Assembly: GCF_004683965.1 (NCBI RefSeq)
Contig: NZ_CP038436.1
Coordinates: forward strand, 3,910,363-3,974,362
Origin: Nocardioides seonyuensis
GTDB taxonomy: Bacteria; Actinomycetota; Actinomycetes; Propionibacteriales; Nocardioidaceae
Direction: 5' to 3'
Length of the DNA stretch: 64,000 nucleotides
Numbering within the stretch: position 1 is the first letter of the stretch; each line of letters begins with the position of its first letter. Below, in pieces: positions 35,522 to 47,749 of this stretch. The translations under genes were made by a program, and so were the position numbers. Below the pieces are notes generated by a model. That model worked only from the letters and a program-made list of their open reading frames with translations. It did not search any database and was not told where the DNA came from.

Positions 35522-36187
35522 GTGGCCGACTCCATGCCGATGTTCCCGCTGAACACCGTGGTGTTCCCCGGCATGACCGTGCCCCTGCACGTCTTCGAGG
35601 AGCGCTACCGCGCCCTGGTCGACCACCTGCTCGAGGTGCCGGACCCCGGCCAGCGCGTGTTCGGGACGGTGGCGATCCGTGAGGGCTACGAGGTCGGCGA
35701 CCACGGCGCCCAGTCCATCTACCGGGTCGGATGCACCCTTCAGCTCACCGAGGTCGAGCCGCGACCTGACGGCTCCTTCGACGTCGTGGCCGTCGGCCGG
35801 GACAGGCTGCTGCTCGACCGCATGGAGCCCGGCGGCGACTACCCCCACGGCCTCGCCAGCGTCGTCGTGGAGCCGCGTGTCCGGGTCGAGGAGCAGGTGC
35901 TGGACCGCGCCCGGGCCACGTTCACGGCCTACCGTGCCGCCATGGCCCAGCTCCAGGGTGACCCGTTCAGCGGCACGCTGCCGCGCGACCCCGACTACCT
36001 GGCCTGGACGCTGTCGGCCATCGCGCCGCTGCCGATGGCGGAGCGGCAGTCGCTCCTCGAGGCGCCCGACTCCCAGGAACGGCTCGAGCTGGTGACCCAC
36101 CTGCTGCGCGAGGAGCTGCGCGCGATCAACGTGATCCCCTCGCTGCCGGCCACCCAGGTCGCGCGCACAGCGTGGTCGCCCAACTGA
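35522..36187 (+). CDS. Lon-substrate-binding-domain protein
   Basis: The protein has 221 residues starting at GTG 35522. It has the LON N-domain signature MPMFPLNTVVFPGMTVPLHVFEERYRALV and a matching GVATVAI-type strand, a helical C-terminal bundle, and no ATPase or protease domain. It belongs to the stand-alone LON-like family common in actinobacteria, whose role is unknown. The YbaK-type gene starts 3 bases after it, so they form one operon. Confidence 0.85.
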   Translation: MADSMPMFPLNTVVFPGMTVPLHVFEERYRALVDHLLEVPDPGQRVFGTVAIREGYEVGDHGAQSIYRVGCTLQLTEVEPRPDGSFDVVAVGRDRLLLDRMEPGGDYPHGLASVVVEPRVRVEEQVLDRARATFTAYRAAMAQLQGDPFSGTLPRDPDYLAWTLSAIAPLPMAERQSLLEAPDSQERLELVTHLLREELRAINVIPSLPATQVARTAWSPN

Positions 36188-36189
36188 CG

Positions 36190-36687
36190 ATGGGACGCAA
36201 GAAGCCGGCGGGCGGCTCAGGCACACGCGCGACCACCGTGCTCACCGAGGCTGGCATCCACTTCACCAGCCGGGCCTACGAGCACGACCCCCGCGCCGAG
36301 AGCTTCGGCCTGGAGGCGGCCGAGGCCCTCGGGGTCGAGCCGGAGCGCGTGCTCAAGACCTTGATGGCGCTGCTCGACGGCGCCCTCGTCGTGGGCATCG
36401 TGCCGGTGTCCGGTCAGCTCGACCTGAAGGCGCTCGCTCGCGCGCTCGGCGGCAGCAAGGCCGTGATGGCGCCCGTTGACCTGGCCGAGCGTGCCACCGG
36501 CTACGTCGCCGGCGGCATCTCCCCCGTCGGCCAGCGCCGGCCGCACCCCACCGTCCTCGACGAGAGTGCGCTGTCGTACGACACCGTGCTCGTGTCCGGC
36601 GGCAGGCGCGGCCTCGACCTCGAGCTCGCGCCTGCCGACCTGGTCACGGTGACCGGGGCCGTGGTGGCGGCCGTCAGTCGGTCGTGA
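36190..36687 (+). CDS. ybaK: Cys-tRNA(Pro) deacylase (YbaK/EbsC family)
   Basis: The protein has 165 residues. It shows TVLTEAGIHFTSRAYEHD, a conserved 'VLKTLMALLDGALVVGIVPVSGQLDLKALA' core with the catalytic Lys, and GYVAGGISPVGQRRPHPTVLDE, the signature of YbaK/EbsC editing proteins. They clear cysteine mischarged on tRNA-Pro. ATG 36190 is chosen; a GTG six codons earlier overlaps the previous gene. The 3' end overlaps the convergent DUF3352 gene by 14 bases. Confidence 0.9.
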   Translation: MGRKKPAGGSGTRATTVLTEAGIHFTSRAYEHDPRAESFGLEAAEALGVEPERVLKTLMALLDGALVVGIVPVSGQLDLKALARALGGSKAVMAPVDLAERATGYVAGGISPVGQRRPHPTVLDESALSYDTVLVSGGRRGLDLELAPADLVTVTGAVVAAVSRS

Positions 36688-38263
36688 GCCTCACCACGCC
36701 GTGACCGACTCCGTCGTCGAACCAGCTGCTCACGCCCAGGGCTGAGAGCGGTGCGAGGTTCTCGGCGACCGTCGGGTCGATGTCGTCGGCGACCCGCACG
36801 AGCCAGTCGTCGTCGGCGTTGAAGTTGACGAACAGGACCGCCTGCGCGTCGCCAGAATCGTCGACGAGGTCCTCGAACACCTCGTTGTCGCCGAGGGACC
36901 CGTCCTCGGCGAGCTCCTCCCGGAACGCGTCGTCGGGACTCATCGCGACGTGGTCGTCGGACGCGGCCGACTCGAGCAGTCCTTGCTCGTCGGGGCCCAG
37001 CTGCGGCTCGATCTTGTCGAGGACGCTTCGCACGTCATCGGGGTCACCCTTGATCTTCACGCCGATCGGCAGCTCGAGCACGCCGCCGTTGGCGAGCGCG
37101 TCGGCGTCGATGCCATCGCCCAGTGCCACGGTCATGCCTTCGCCGAAGAGCTTCTCGAGGTCAGTGGGCAAGTCCAGGCCGGTGGCTTCGCTCGCCTCCG
37201 CGTAGAGGTCCTCGACGGTGGTGTCCTCGCCCTCGGCGGTGGCGATCTGCTCGGCGATGGCGTCGACCCAGCCGTCCTTGAGACCCATGCCCAGGGCGGC
37301 GACGGTGTCCTCGGGCAGCGACGCGACGAGGTCCATGCCGACGGTGCTCGCGAAGAACTCCTGCATCTGCTGGTTGGCGCTGGCAGCGGACTCGATCTCG
37401 AGCGCCCCGTCGTCGAAGCGCACGGTCATCGCCATGCCCTCGAAGTCCTCGATGGCACCCGTCATCGAGGGGTCGCCGGCCATGGTCGCGGGGCCGAAGA
37501 ACATGCCGCTCGAGGCGAAAACGTCGTCGAAGTGGGCGGCCGCCCCAGCTGCCACGTAGACGGAGAGGATGCCCGGGTCACCGGCTTCGCCGGTCCACCG
37601 GGTGAACTCGTCGTCGTCGGCCAGGGAGCCCTCGCCCGCCGCCTCGACGACGCCCTCGACCGCCTCGTGGTCCTCCCCCACGACCAGCCAGTCACCCTCG
37701 ATGATCCACGGACCGGTCTCGGCCGAGGCGTCCTCGTCGTCACCACCGCACACCCGCACGAAGTTGGCCATCCCGTCCTCGGCCTTGCCGGGGTCGGTCA
37801 CCTGGATGACGCCGACCGGGACGACCTCGCCGTCGGCCCCCTCGACCCCGGCCATGGCTGCTCGCGAGCCGAGCCACGGGTCGATGTCCCGCTCGAAGTC
37901 GAGCCCCTCGCACTCGCCGGACTCGGTGAGCTCGGCGAAGAGCTGCTCGCGCAGGTCGTCGTCGGCGTCGAAGTTCATCTCCTCCTCGAGTCCGGGGAAC
38001 TTGCGGAGAGTCCGGATCGCCTCGATCTTCTGGCTGCCGCTCGGATCCAGGTCGATCGACGCGTAGGCCACCGTGGTCGAAGCGGGCAGCGCCTCGGCCG
38101 GCTGGGCTCCCGTCGCGAAGAAGCTCGTCGCCGCCCAGGCGGCACCCCCGATCACGGCCGCCGTGGCCACGACGCCCCCCAGCACGATCGCCCGCTTGCG
38201 ATTGTCAGTCTTGGTCTCGACACCTTCGTCGAGGTATTCAGCTTGTCCACCCGTGTCAGTCAT
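36674..38263 (-). CDS. DUF3352 membrane-anchored protein
   Basis: The protein has 529 residues from ATG 38263; a much longer open frame upstream is not supported. It has a short cytosolic N-terminus, one membrane span (about 23-48: AIVLGGVVATAAVIGGAAWAA) and then a very acidic extracellular domain with repeated FGEGM, DDW and EDLVDD motifs. 'STTVAYASIDLDPSGSQK' and the overall pattern match DUF3352, a Gram-positive surface family of unknown function. It is transcribed alone, converging with ybaK. Confidence 0.8.
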   Translation of the reverse strand: MTDTGGQAEYLDEGVETKTDNRKRAIVLGGVVATAAVIGGAAWAATSFFATGAQPAEALPASTTVAYASIDLDPSGSQKIEAIRTLRKFPGLEEEMNFDADDDLREQLFAELTESGECEGLDFERDIDPWLGSRAAMAGVEGADGEVVPVGVIQVTDPGKAEDGMANFVRVCGGDDEDASAETGPWIIEGDWLVVGEDHEAVEGVVEAAGEGSLADDDEFTRWTGEAGDPGILSVYVAAGAAAHFDDVFASSGMFFGPATMAGDPSMTGAIEDFEGMAMTVRFDDGALEIESAASANQQMQEFFASTVGMDLVASLPEDTVAALGMGLKDGWVDAIAEQIATAEGEDTTVEDLYAEASEATGLDLPTDLEKLFGEGMTVALGDGIDADALANGGVLELPIGVKIKGDPDDVRSVLDKIEPQLGPDEQGLLESAASDDHVAMSPDDAFREELAEDGSLGDNEVFEDLVDDSGDAQAVLFVNFNADDDWLVRVADDIDPTVAENLAPLSALGVSSWFDDGVGHGVVRLTTD

Positions 38264-38431
38264 GGGCGGGAGCCTACTGGCGCTCGCGCCTCGGTACGCC
38301 GCTCCGGCTGAGGTGTGAAATGGGCTCTCGGAGCTCGTGCGGGGACCGCATGGGTTCCTGGCGCAGCCGCGAGGGACGTTGCCTGTTGCCCACCGCGCCG
38401 ACGAGCGCCATGCCTGGACTCCAGCGAGACG

Positions 38432-38743
38432 TACTGCGCGCTGTTGATCGGTGGCGCTGGCCTCTCCGCGCTGATCCTCACTACACACGAGGACGGGATC
38501 GCCGCGCCCTTCAGCGAGTTCCGCCCCGGTCTCGACCACGTGAGCCTCGCCGTCCCAGATCTGGCGAGCCTCGAGGAGTGGCGAGCGCGGCTCACGGAGC
38601 AGGGCGTGGGCTCCGACCTTCGCTGGAGCGAATGGGGACACCACCTCAACTTCAGGGATCCGGACAACATCGCCGTGGAGTTGGTGGTGGTCGAGCCGGA
38701 CGCAGAAGTGCAACAGGTGCTGGGTCGCGCGGCGCGTACCTGA
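38432..38743 (+). pseudogene. 5'-truncated VOC (glyoxalase/bleomycin-resistance) gene remnant
   Basis: The translation LLIGGAGLSALILTTHEDG, FRPGLDHVSLAVPDLASLEEW and WGHHLNFRDPDNIAVELVV is the second half of a VOC-fold protein, including the final metal-site Glu. The first half (normally about 60 residues starting with a 'HVxLxVxD' strand) is not found in any frame upstream, where the sequence is unlike coding DNA. An open frame exists from 38315 but its first 39 codons look random. It is probably a decayed fragment. Confidence 0.6.
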
Positions 38744-38766
38744 GGTGGTCCCGACACGGGACCTGC

Positions 38767-40155
38767 TCAGCAGGTGGGCAGGGTGATCGTGCCGGTGGGG
38801 GTGACGAGGGCGGTGACTCCGGCGGGGCCGGTCCACAGGTAGGTGCCCGGAGTGGTGCGTTGGTAGGTCCAGCTCCCGGTGGTCTTGGCTCGGTGGTGTC
38901 TTCGACACAGCGGCGCAAGATTGTCAGGTCTTGTCTGGCCGCTGCCGTCTTCTCGGGGAGGACCACCTTCGTCTGGGTCCTCGTAGGGCTCGATGTGGTC
39001 GAGGTCGGCGTGCCGTGAGGGGTGTGAGCACCACGGGAACACGCAGGTCGAGTCGCGGAGAACGACCTGCTCGGCCATCCGCCGTGGCGGGTCGTGCCGG
39101 TCCACGGACCAGGTGTCCTCGCTCGCGACGTGGAGGACCGGCTGGATGGTGACCCGGGCCCTGCCCATCCACTCCTTGATCTGGTCGAGGGTGACCGGGC
39201 CGAGACCTTCGACGGTGCCGACCGCACCGGGTACGCCGGCGGCGACGTCGGCGAGGGAGGCGTGAAGGTAGAGGCGGACCCTGGCGTCGCGGCGCTCGAT
39301 GAGGCGGCGGCGGACTGCGGCCTGTTCCTCCGGGGTCGTCTCCTCGTCGAGGAGGGTGGTGAGGTCGAGGCGGGCCTGGGCGTCGGCGATGACACCGAGG
39401 GCCTTGGCCTTGCGGACCTCGAAGGTGTCGCCGTCACCCAGGGCGCCGAGTGCTTCTGCTTCGGCGCGCACGACGTCGTGGAACCGGGTCAGGTCGAGGG
39501 TGTCGCCGACGGCGTGGATCTCTGAGGTCGCGCCGCCCTCGCGGGGGTCGCGGTGCTTGAGCTGCACGTCCCACTCGCTGCGGCTGCGCTTGTCCTTCTC
39601 GGCCAGGGGCTCGCCGTCGACACGGGCGGCGGCCTCGGCGATCAACCGGTCCAACGCCCCGAGGCTGAGGGACCCGACCCTGCCGGCGGTGTGCCGGTCC
39701 ACCCACAGGGCAGCGTCCAGGGACAGGTCGCGGGTGCGGGCTGCGACCCGCCGCGCCTTCCACGCAGGCACGAATCCGGCCTGGGTCTGGTGCCACAGCA
39801 CCGGGAGTCGGTGGTGCAGGTCCAGCGAATCCGCGAGCAGCGCCGTCGCAGACGAAGGGGCGATCCCACAAGCGACGGCGAGCGGCTCGGCGGTGAACGC
39901 CGCCACCGCCGGCGTCCCTTCACCGCCCAACGTCTCCGGGGCTTCTAGGACCGAAGGCAACACGGGTCCGTGAGCGGTCTCGGCCGCGTCCACGACCGGG
40001 TGCGCGATCGCCCACTCGTAGGCGATACGCAACTGGTGCACCGCCGCCTCGCGCAGCACCGCCTCGCACTCCGCCGCCTGCTCCAACAGACCGGTCACGC
40101 TCGCACCCGCGAGGTCGACGACCTCGAGATCGGAGTCTTGTGCGGTGCTGGTCAT
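38767..40155 (-). CDS. DUF222/HNH endonuclease-family protein (13E12-repeat type)
   Basis: The protein has 462 residues. ATG 40155 is chosen over an upstream in-frame start at 40206. Residues about 15-310 are the helical DUF222 region (LLADSLDLHHRLPVLWHQTQAG, then 'KARRVAARTRDLS'). The C-terminus has an HNH nuclease: CVFPWCSHPSRHADLDHIEPY and NLAPLCRRHHRAKT with paired Cys ligands. These multicopy actinobacterial genes are suspected of mobility or repeat association. A hairpin (GGTCCCG/CGGGACC, 38747-38763) sits just past the stop. Confidence 0.88.
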   Translation of the reverse strand: MTSTAQDSDLEVVDLAGASVTGLLEQAAECEAVLREAAVHQLRIAYEWAIAHPVVDAAETAHGPVLPSVLEAPETLGGEGTPAVAAFTAEPLAVACGIAPSSATALLADSLDLHHRLPVLWHQTQAGFVPAWKARRVAARTRDLSLDAALWVDRHTAGRVGSLSLGALDRLIAEAAARVDGEPLAEKDKRSRSEWDVQLKHRDPREGGATSEIHAVGDTLDLTRFHDVVRAEAEALGALGDGDTFEVRKAKALGVIADAQARLDLTTLLDEETTPEEQAAVRRRLIERRDARVRLYLHASLADVAAGVPGAVGTVEGLGPVTLDQIKEWMGRARVTIQPVLHVASEDTWSVDRHDPPRRMAEQVVLRDSTCVFPWCSHPSRHADLDHIEPYEDPDEGGPPREDGSGQTRPDNLAPLCRRHHRAKTTGSWTYQRTTPGTYLWTGPAGVTALVTPTGTITLPTC

Positions 40156-40212
40156 GGGAATACTCAACCAGTCACCACCGACAGTCCAAGGCCCCAGAAC
40201 TCCCATTCCACA

Positions 40213-40291
40213 GGGGTTTCGAGACAGGACCCTTCGAGACGGCCGCGGGCGGCCTCCTCAGGACGGCGCTCCGTCCTTCCTCAACCACCGG
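40213..40291. repeat. Palindromic extragenic repeat (REP-like)
   Basis: A 79-base intergenic unit carries GGTTTCGAGAC, a second CTTCGAGAC, a GGCCGC-GG-GCGGCC hairpin (40241-40254), an AGGACGG-CGCT-CCGTCCT hairpin (40260-40277), then CCTCAACCACCGG. The bounding strings (TTTCGAGAC and CTCAACCACCGG) are those I associate with dispersed repeats in Nocardioides genomes. It lies between the DUF222/HNH gene and the next gene. No second copy was noticed in this window. Confidence 0.5.
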
Positions 40292-40314
40292 AGGGTGGGG
40301 GCTTGCGCGCTTCG

Positions 40315-40826
40315 TCAGCCGGCGTCGCGAGATGTGCGCGGGCCGAGGAGATAGCTCACGGCCAATCCGGTGACTGCGCCGAGGGGCCAGGCGAGCAGGG
40401 CGGGAGATCGCAGGGGGTTGCGCGTGTCGTCGGCGGTTGCCACCACGAGGTCTGACGGGATGGTGGTGAAGTCGGCCTCTCCCGCTGCCAGCACGCGGGG
40501 GTCCGGCGGGCCGAGCAGGTGGCCGATGGAGTACATGACCCAGGCAGCGAGCGCAGACCCCACGACGACGCCCACGAGCGTCGCGACCTCATGACGCGGG
40601 ACGGCCGAGACCACGACACCCAGCACCAGGCCGACGGGGAACGCCAGGGCGACATAGAGCGCAGTGCCCGAGAGGGCGACGTCGGGACCGGCAGGGTCGA
40701 GGAGCCACATCCCCTGGTAGGCGACACCCGAGGGCGGCTCCCACCACGCGTTCCAGATGACGCCTGCCAACGCTCCGCACGCCACGAACCCGACCACCAC
40801 GAGGCAGGCCCGACCCCAGGGTCCGG

Positions 40827-40842
<16 letters not shown>
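40315..40842 (-). CDS. Membrane protein (DUF2567-like)
   Basis: The protein has 175 residues with four hydrophobic spans (about 10-30, 58-80, 86-108 and 148-168), and a 'WEPPSG.AYQG' loop between the first two. This layout resembles DUF2567 actinobacterial membrane proteins of unknown function. It overlaps the dnaE 3' end by 16 bases, so it is expressed downstream of dnaE. Confidence 0.6.
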
Positions 40843-44375
<3,533 letters not shown>

Positions 44376-44543
44376 GAGCGGGTCTTCCACACCTTCCGGG
44401 TCGCGAGCGGGTCGGGAAAAGAGGTCGTGCAGGTGGAGCAGGGACCGCTGGCGCAGGTCTCAGGGGGAAGAGCGCCAGCCTACGTCAGTCTGCCGCAGCC
44501 CACCGACAGGACACACGCGCCGTCGGCGACCCGGACGTCGGTG

Positions 44544-45506
44544 TCAGAGCCATTCGAGCGCGTGGCCGTGGCCGTGCGAGAGGGCGACCGGCACGCCGTC
44601 GAGGGCGGTCACGAAACGGCCCGCGGGGACGTCGTACGCGCCGGTCACCTCGGGCAGCACCTTCGGCGCCTCGTTGCTCACCCAGCGACAGGCTCCGTCG
44701 CCGACAAGCCCTGTCATCAGCTCGTGGAAGCGCGCACGATCCGCGGGGTCGAGGTAGGCGATCACCGCGCTGTGGAACACGACCGGTGTCCCGTGCTCCG
44801 CGGCTTGGTCGAGCAGGCCGGGCAGCGCGTCGAACAGGTCCCCCGCGACGATCGCGGTGGGCTCCTGCAGTGCCACCTGCACGGCAGCACGCAAGCGCTC
44901 GCGACGCGCGTCCTGCTCGGGCCACACCAAGGTGGTGAGCCACGCCATGGCATCGGCGTCCTGCACGTCCAGAGGGTTGAGGTCGACCCCTCCACGCCAG
45001 GCCACCTCAGGGTGGCGTGTCGGGACCGGGAGCTCGCCCGACGGGCTCGCTGCCAGGGTCGGTCCGCCGCTCCCCGTGAGACCACCGAGCGGCGCCCAGT
45101 CGTAGTCGTAGCGGTCCGGGTAGAGGCACAGCCCGGCACTCGCGCCCACCTCGATGAGGCTCAGCGGCCCCTCGACCAGGGAGAGCACGGGCACGAGCGT
45201 CGCCAGCCGACCCACCTCGTTGGTCTGGGTGGCCCGCTCGCGGATGGTCGCCTTGACCTCGTGCTCTCGCTCGAGCAGCACCTTCCGCAACCCGGCGTAG
45301 TCCCCCGGCGCGGCGGCGCCGTGCCAGCGCGCGGCGGCGAAGACGAGGTTGGGCTGCTGCTTGCCCCGTGGCAGGTCCGAGAGCCAGGCGTGGACCTCGG
45401 GATCCTCCGCCACACCCAGCGCCCACTCCACGAAGGTGTCGCTGTCCCCCTCTGCGTAGGCTGCGAAGTCGCGGTAGCGCTCGGCGACGTCCCCGTCCAT
45501 CTCCAT
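44544..45506 (-). CDS. DUF2332 family protein
   Basis: The protein has 320 residues from ATG 45506. DUF2332 markers include 'LPRGKQQPNLVFAAARWHGA', 'LSLIEVGASAGLCLYPDRYDYDW', 'WRGGVDLNPLDVQDADAMAWL' and 'PVVFHSAVIAYL'. The GASAG segment and following aromatic residues suggest a methyltransferase-like fold, but no substrate is known. It stands between the GNAT-chorismate mutase fusion gene and dnaE, with 168 bases before dnaE. Confidence 0.75.
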   Translation of the reverse strand: MEMDGDVAERYRDFAAYAEGDSDTFVEWALGVAEDPEVHAWLSDLPRGKQQPNLVFAAARWHGAAAPGDYAGLRKVLLEREHEVKATIRERATQTNEVGRLATLVPVLSLVEGPLSLIEVGASAGLCLYPDRYDYDWAPLGGLTGSGGPTLAASPSGELPVPTRHPEVAWRGGVDLNPLDVQDADAMAWLTTLVWPEQDARRERLRAAVQVALQEPTAIVAGDLFDALPGLLDQAAEHGTPVVFHSAVIAYLDPADRARFHELMTGLVGDGACRWVSNEAPKVLPEVTGAYDVPAGRFVTALDGVPVALSHGHGHALEWL

Positions 45507-45541
45507 GGCGCCATCTTCGACCATGGAGTCGCGGGCCCGAC

Positions 45542-46276
45542 CTAGGGGCCTCCGGCTCCACCGTCGCTGGTCCGGGCAGCATCGAGCGACTCGGTGATGA
45601 TCGCCCCGACGATGCGAGCGACCCGCTCCTCCCCCAGCTCCGGCACGAGCGCGGCGACGCGGCGTACGACGTCGGCTTCCCTGTGGGCGTCGCGGTCGGG
45701 GTTGGCGTGTGCGGACGCATGCTTGTGCCGCTGTACGGCACGCGTCAGCGCCGTGCGGCGAGCGAGCAGGTCACCCAACAGCTCGTCGACCTCGTCGATC
45801 ATGGAGCGGTAGAACGCGAGCGGGTCGGAGCCGGGCCAGACCATCTTCACGTCGGGCTCACGCTCCTCGTTGGCAGACCCGTCGGTGCGCTCGAGCTCGA
45901 CCAAGCCGTGCGCTCGATAGAACTCGCGCGCGGGTGCGTTCATCTCGAAGACCCACAGCCCGAAGCCGTCCGGCCGCTCGCGCTTGACCTGGTCCAGCAG
46001 CGCGGACCCCGCTCCGGACCCCTGGGCGGAGGGGAGGACGTAGAGGCCGTCCAACCACGTCGGCGTCACCTGGGCGAACCCGATGGGCGCACCGTCCTCC
46101 AGAGCCAGCCACACCGTGCACCGGGTCAGGTCCCAGGTGTTGACCCAGGCCCTGACCTCGTCAGGAGGATGGACCGTCGGGGGCATCGGCGCCGCGTCGC
46201 GCGCCGCGAGGTAGATCTCTGCGACGGACGGCAGGTCGGCAGAGGTCGCGGGGCGAAGTGCCTGCTGGCCGGGCAC
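45542..46276 (-). CDS. GNAT acetyltransferase fused to a chorismate-mutase-like domain
   Basis: The protein has 244 residues and starts at GTG 46276, 4 bases after the rluD stop. Residues 5-145 are a GNAT domain (LRPATSADLPSVAEIYL; acetyl-CoA loop LPSAQGSGAGSALL; NAPAREFYRAHGL). Residues about 150-232 match AroQ-type chorismate mutase: YRSMIDEVDELLGDLLARR, QRHKH and DAHREADVVRRV, keeping the Arg, Lys, Arg and Glu that line the active site of E. coli CM. The last conserved Gln is not obvious. The fusion is a single open frame; its substrate is unknown. Confidence 0.75.
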   Translation of the reverse strand: MPGQQALRPATSADLPSVAEIYLAARDAAPMPPTVHPPDEVRAWVNTWDLTRCTVWLALEDGAPIGFAQVTPTWLDGLYVLPSAQGSGAGSALLDQVKRERPDGFGLWVFEMNAPAREFYRAHGLVELERTDGSANEEREPDVKMVWPGSDPLAFYRSMIDEVDELLGDLLARRTALTRAVQRHKHASAHANPDRDAHREADVVRRVAALVPELGEERVARIVGAIITESLDAARTSDGGAGGP

Positions 46277-46280
46277 GGCG

Positions 46281-47213
46281 TCAGTGAGCCTCTCGGATGG
46301 TCTCGAGGGCAGCCGCGAGGTCGTCGGGGTAGGTCGACTCGTACTCGACGTAGTCGCCCGACTCGGGGTGCTCGAAGCCGAGCTTGACGGCATGGAGCCA
46401 CTGGCGCTCCAGGCCCACCCTGCGGGCGAGGCTCGGGTCGGCGCCGTAGGTGATGTCGCCGACACACGGGTGCTTGAGGGCACTCATGTGCACGCGGATC
46501 TGATGGGTGCGGCCGGTCTCGAGATGGATCTCCAGCAACGAGGCGAAGCGGTGGGCCTCGAGCGTCTCGTAGTGCGTGATCGAGTGACGGCCGTCGGCCA
46601 TCACCGCGAACTTGTAGTCGAACTTGGGGTGCCGTCCGATGGGTGCGTCCACGGTGCCCTGCAACGGGTCGGGGTGACCCTGGACGAGTGCGTGGTAGGT
46701 CTTGTCGACCGTGCGGTGGCGGAAGGCGTTCTTGAGCACCGAGTAGGCGCGCTCGGACTTGGTGATCACCATGACGCCGGAGGTTCCGACGTCCAGGCGC
46801 TGCACGATCCCCTGCCGCTCGCTCGCACCGCTGGTGGAGATGCGGAACCCGGCCCCGGCCAGGTGGCCCACCACGGTCGGCCCGGACCAGCCGGGTGACG
46901 GGTGGACGGCCACGCCGACGGGCTTGTCGATCACGACGATCGCGTCGTCGTCGTGGATGATCTTGATGCCCTCGACGACCTCGGGCACCACCTCGAGGGG
47001 ATCGCCCTCGTCAGGGATCGTCACCTCGAGCATCTCTCCGGCACCGACGCGGTCGCTCTTGCCGACGCCGCGGCCGCCGACCTGGACGTGTCCGGCCGCG
47101 ATCAGGTCAGCGGCCTTGGTCCGGGAGAAGCCGAACATGCGCGCCATCGCGGCGTCCACCCGCTCGCCCGCGAGCCCCTCCGGGACGAGGACGGTGCGAT
47201 GCTCGGCGCTCAC
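46281..47213 (-). CDS. rluD: RluA-family pseudouridine synthase
   Basis: The protein has 310 residues. An N-terminal S4 RNA-binding domain ([22 protein letters not shown]) precedes the synthase. It shows [19 protein letters not shown], the catalytic Asp in [18 protein letters not shown] (HRLD-like motif), [19 protein letters not shown] and [11 protein letters not shown]. Family members modify 23S rRNA uridines. It overlaps lspA by four bases. Confidence 0.9.
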   Translation of the reverse strand: MSAEHRTVLVPEGLAGERVDAAMARMFGFSRTKAADLIAAGHVQVGGRGVGKSDRVGAGEMLEVTIPDEGDPLEVVPEVVEGIKIIHDDDAIVVIDKPVGVAVHPSPGWSGPTVVGHLAGAGFRISTSGASERQGIVQRLDVGTSGVMVITKSERAYSVLKNAFRHRTVDKTYHALVQGHPDPLQGTVDAPIGRHPKFDYKFAVMADGRHSITHYETLEAHRFASLLEIHLETGRTHQIRVHMSALKHPCVGDITYGADPSLARRVGLERQWLHAVKLGFEHPESGDYVEYESTYPDDLAAALETIREAH

Positions 47214-47749
47214 TCCTCCGCCACCCGCTCACCGGAGAGGGTGACGCCACGCACCGTCTGAAGGATGATGAGCCCTGCCGCGACGTTGATGCAGATGTCT
47301 GCGATGTTGAAGACCGGCCAGTTGGGCAGCATCAAGAAGTCCACCACGTGGCCGCGGAAGGGCTCGGGGGGGCGGACGATCCGGTCGGTGAGGTTGCCGG
47401 CGACGCCGCCGAGCAGCAGGCCCAGGGCCCACGCCCACGCGGTGCTCCGCACCCGACGGCTCAACCACAGCACCACCGCCACCGCGATGATGGCCAGGCA
47501 GGTGAACACGATGGTGAACTCGGTGCCGGTGCTGAAGGCTGCGCCGGGGTTGAAGGTGAGGTGCAGGACCAGCAGCTCACCCACGACGTTGATGTCGTTC
47601 TCGGCGAGGGCGCTGAGGGCCCACTGCTTCGACCCCAGGTCGAGCAGGTAGGCGCCGGCTGCCACGACCCCGAAGAGCGCCAGCCGGCGACGAGGTGGGA
47701 CGGGGTGGACCGGGTCGCTGGTCAGCGACGCTCCTCGCGCTGCTTGCAT
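47210..47749 (-). CDS. lspA: Lipoprotein signal peptidase
   Basis: The protein has 179 residues from ATG 47749, which lies within the end of the DksA-type gene. There are four membrane helices. Catalytic Asp residues are present in [11 protein letters not shown] and [19 protein letters not shown], and the 'NPGAAFS' motif is intact. It removes signal peptides from lipoproteins such as the substrate-binding protein at 23559. It is coupled to rluD downstream, the common arrangement. Confidence 0.93.
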   Translation of the reverse strand: MQAARGASLTSDPVHPVPPRRRLALFGVVAAGAYLLDLGSKQWALSALAENDINVVGELLVLHLTFNPGAAFSTGTEFTIVFTCLAIIAVAVVLWLSRRVRSTAWAWALGLLLGGVAGNLTDRIVRPPEPFRGHVVDFLMLPNWPVFNIADICINVAAGLIILQTVRGVTLSGERVAEE

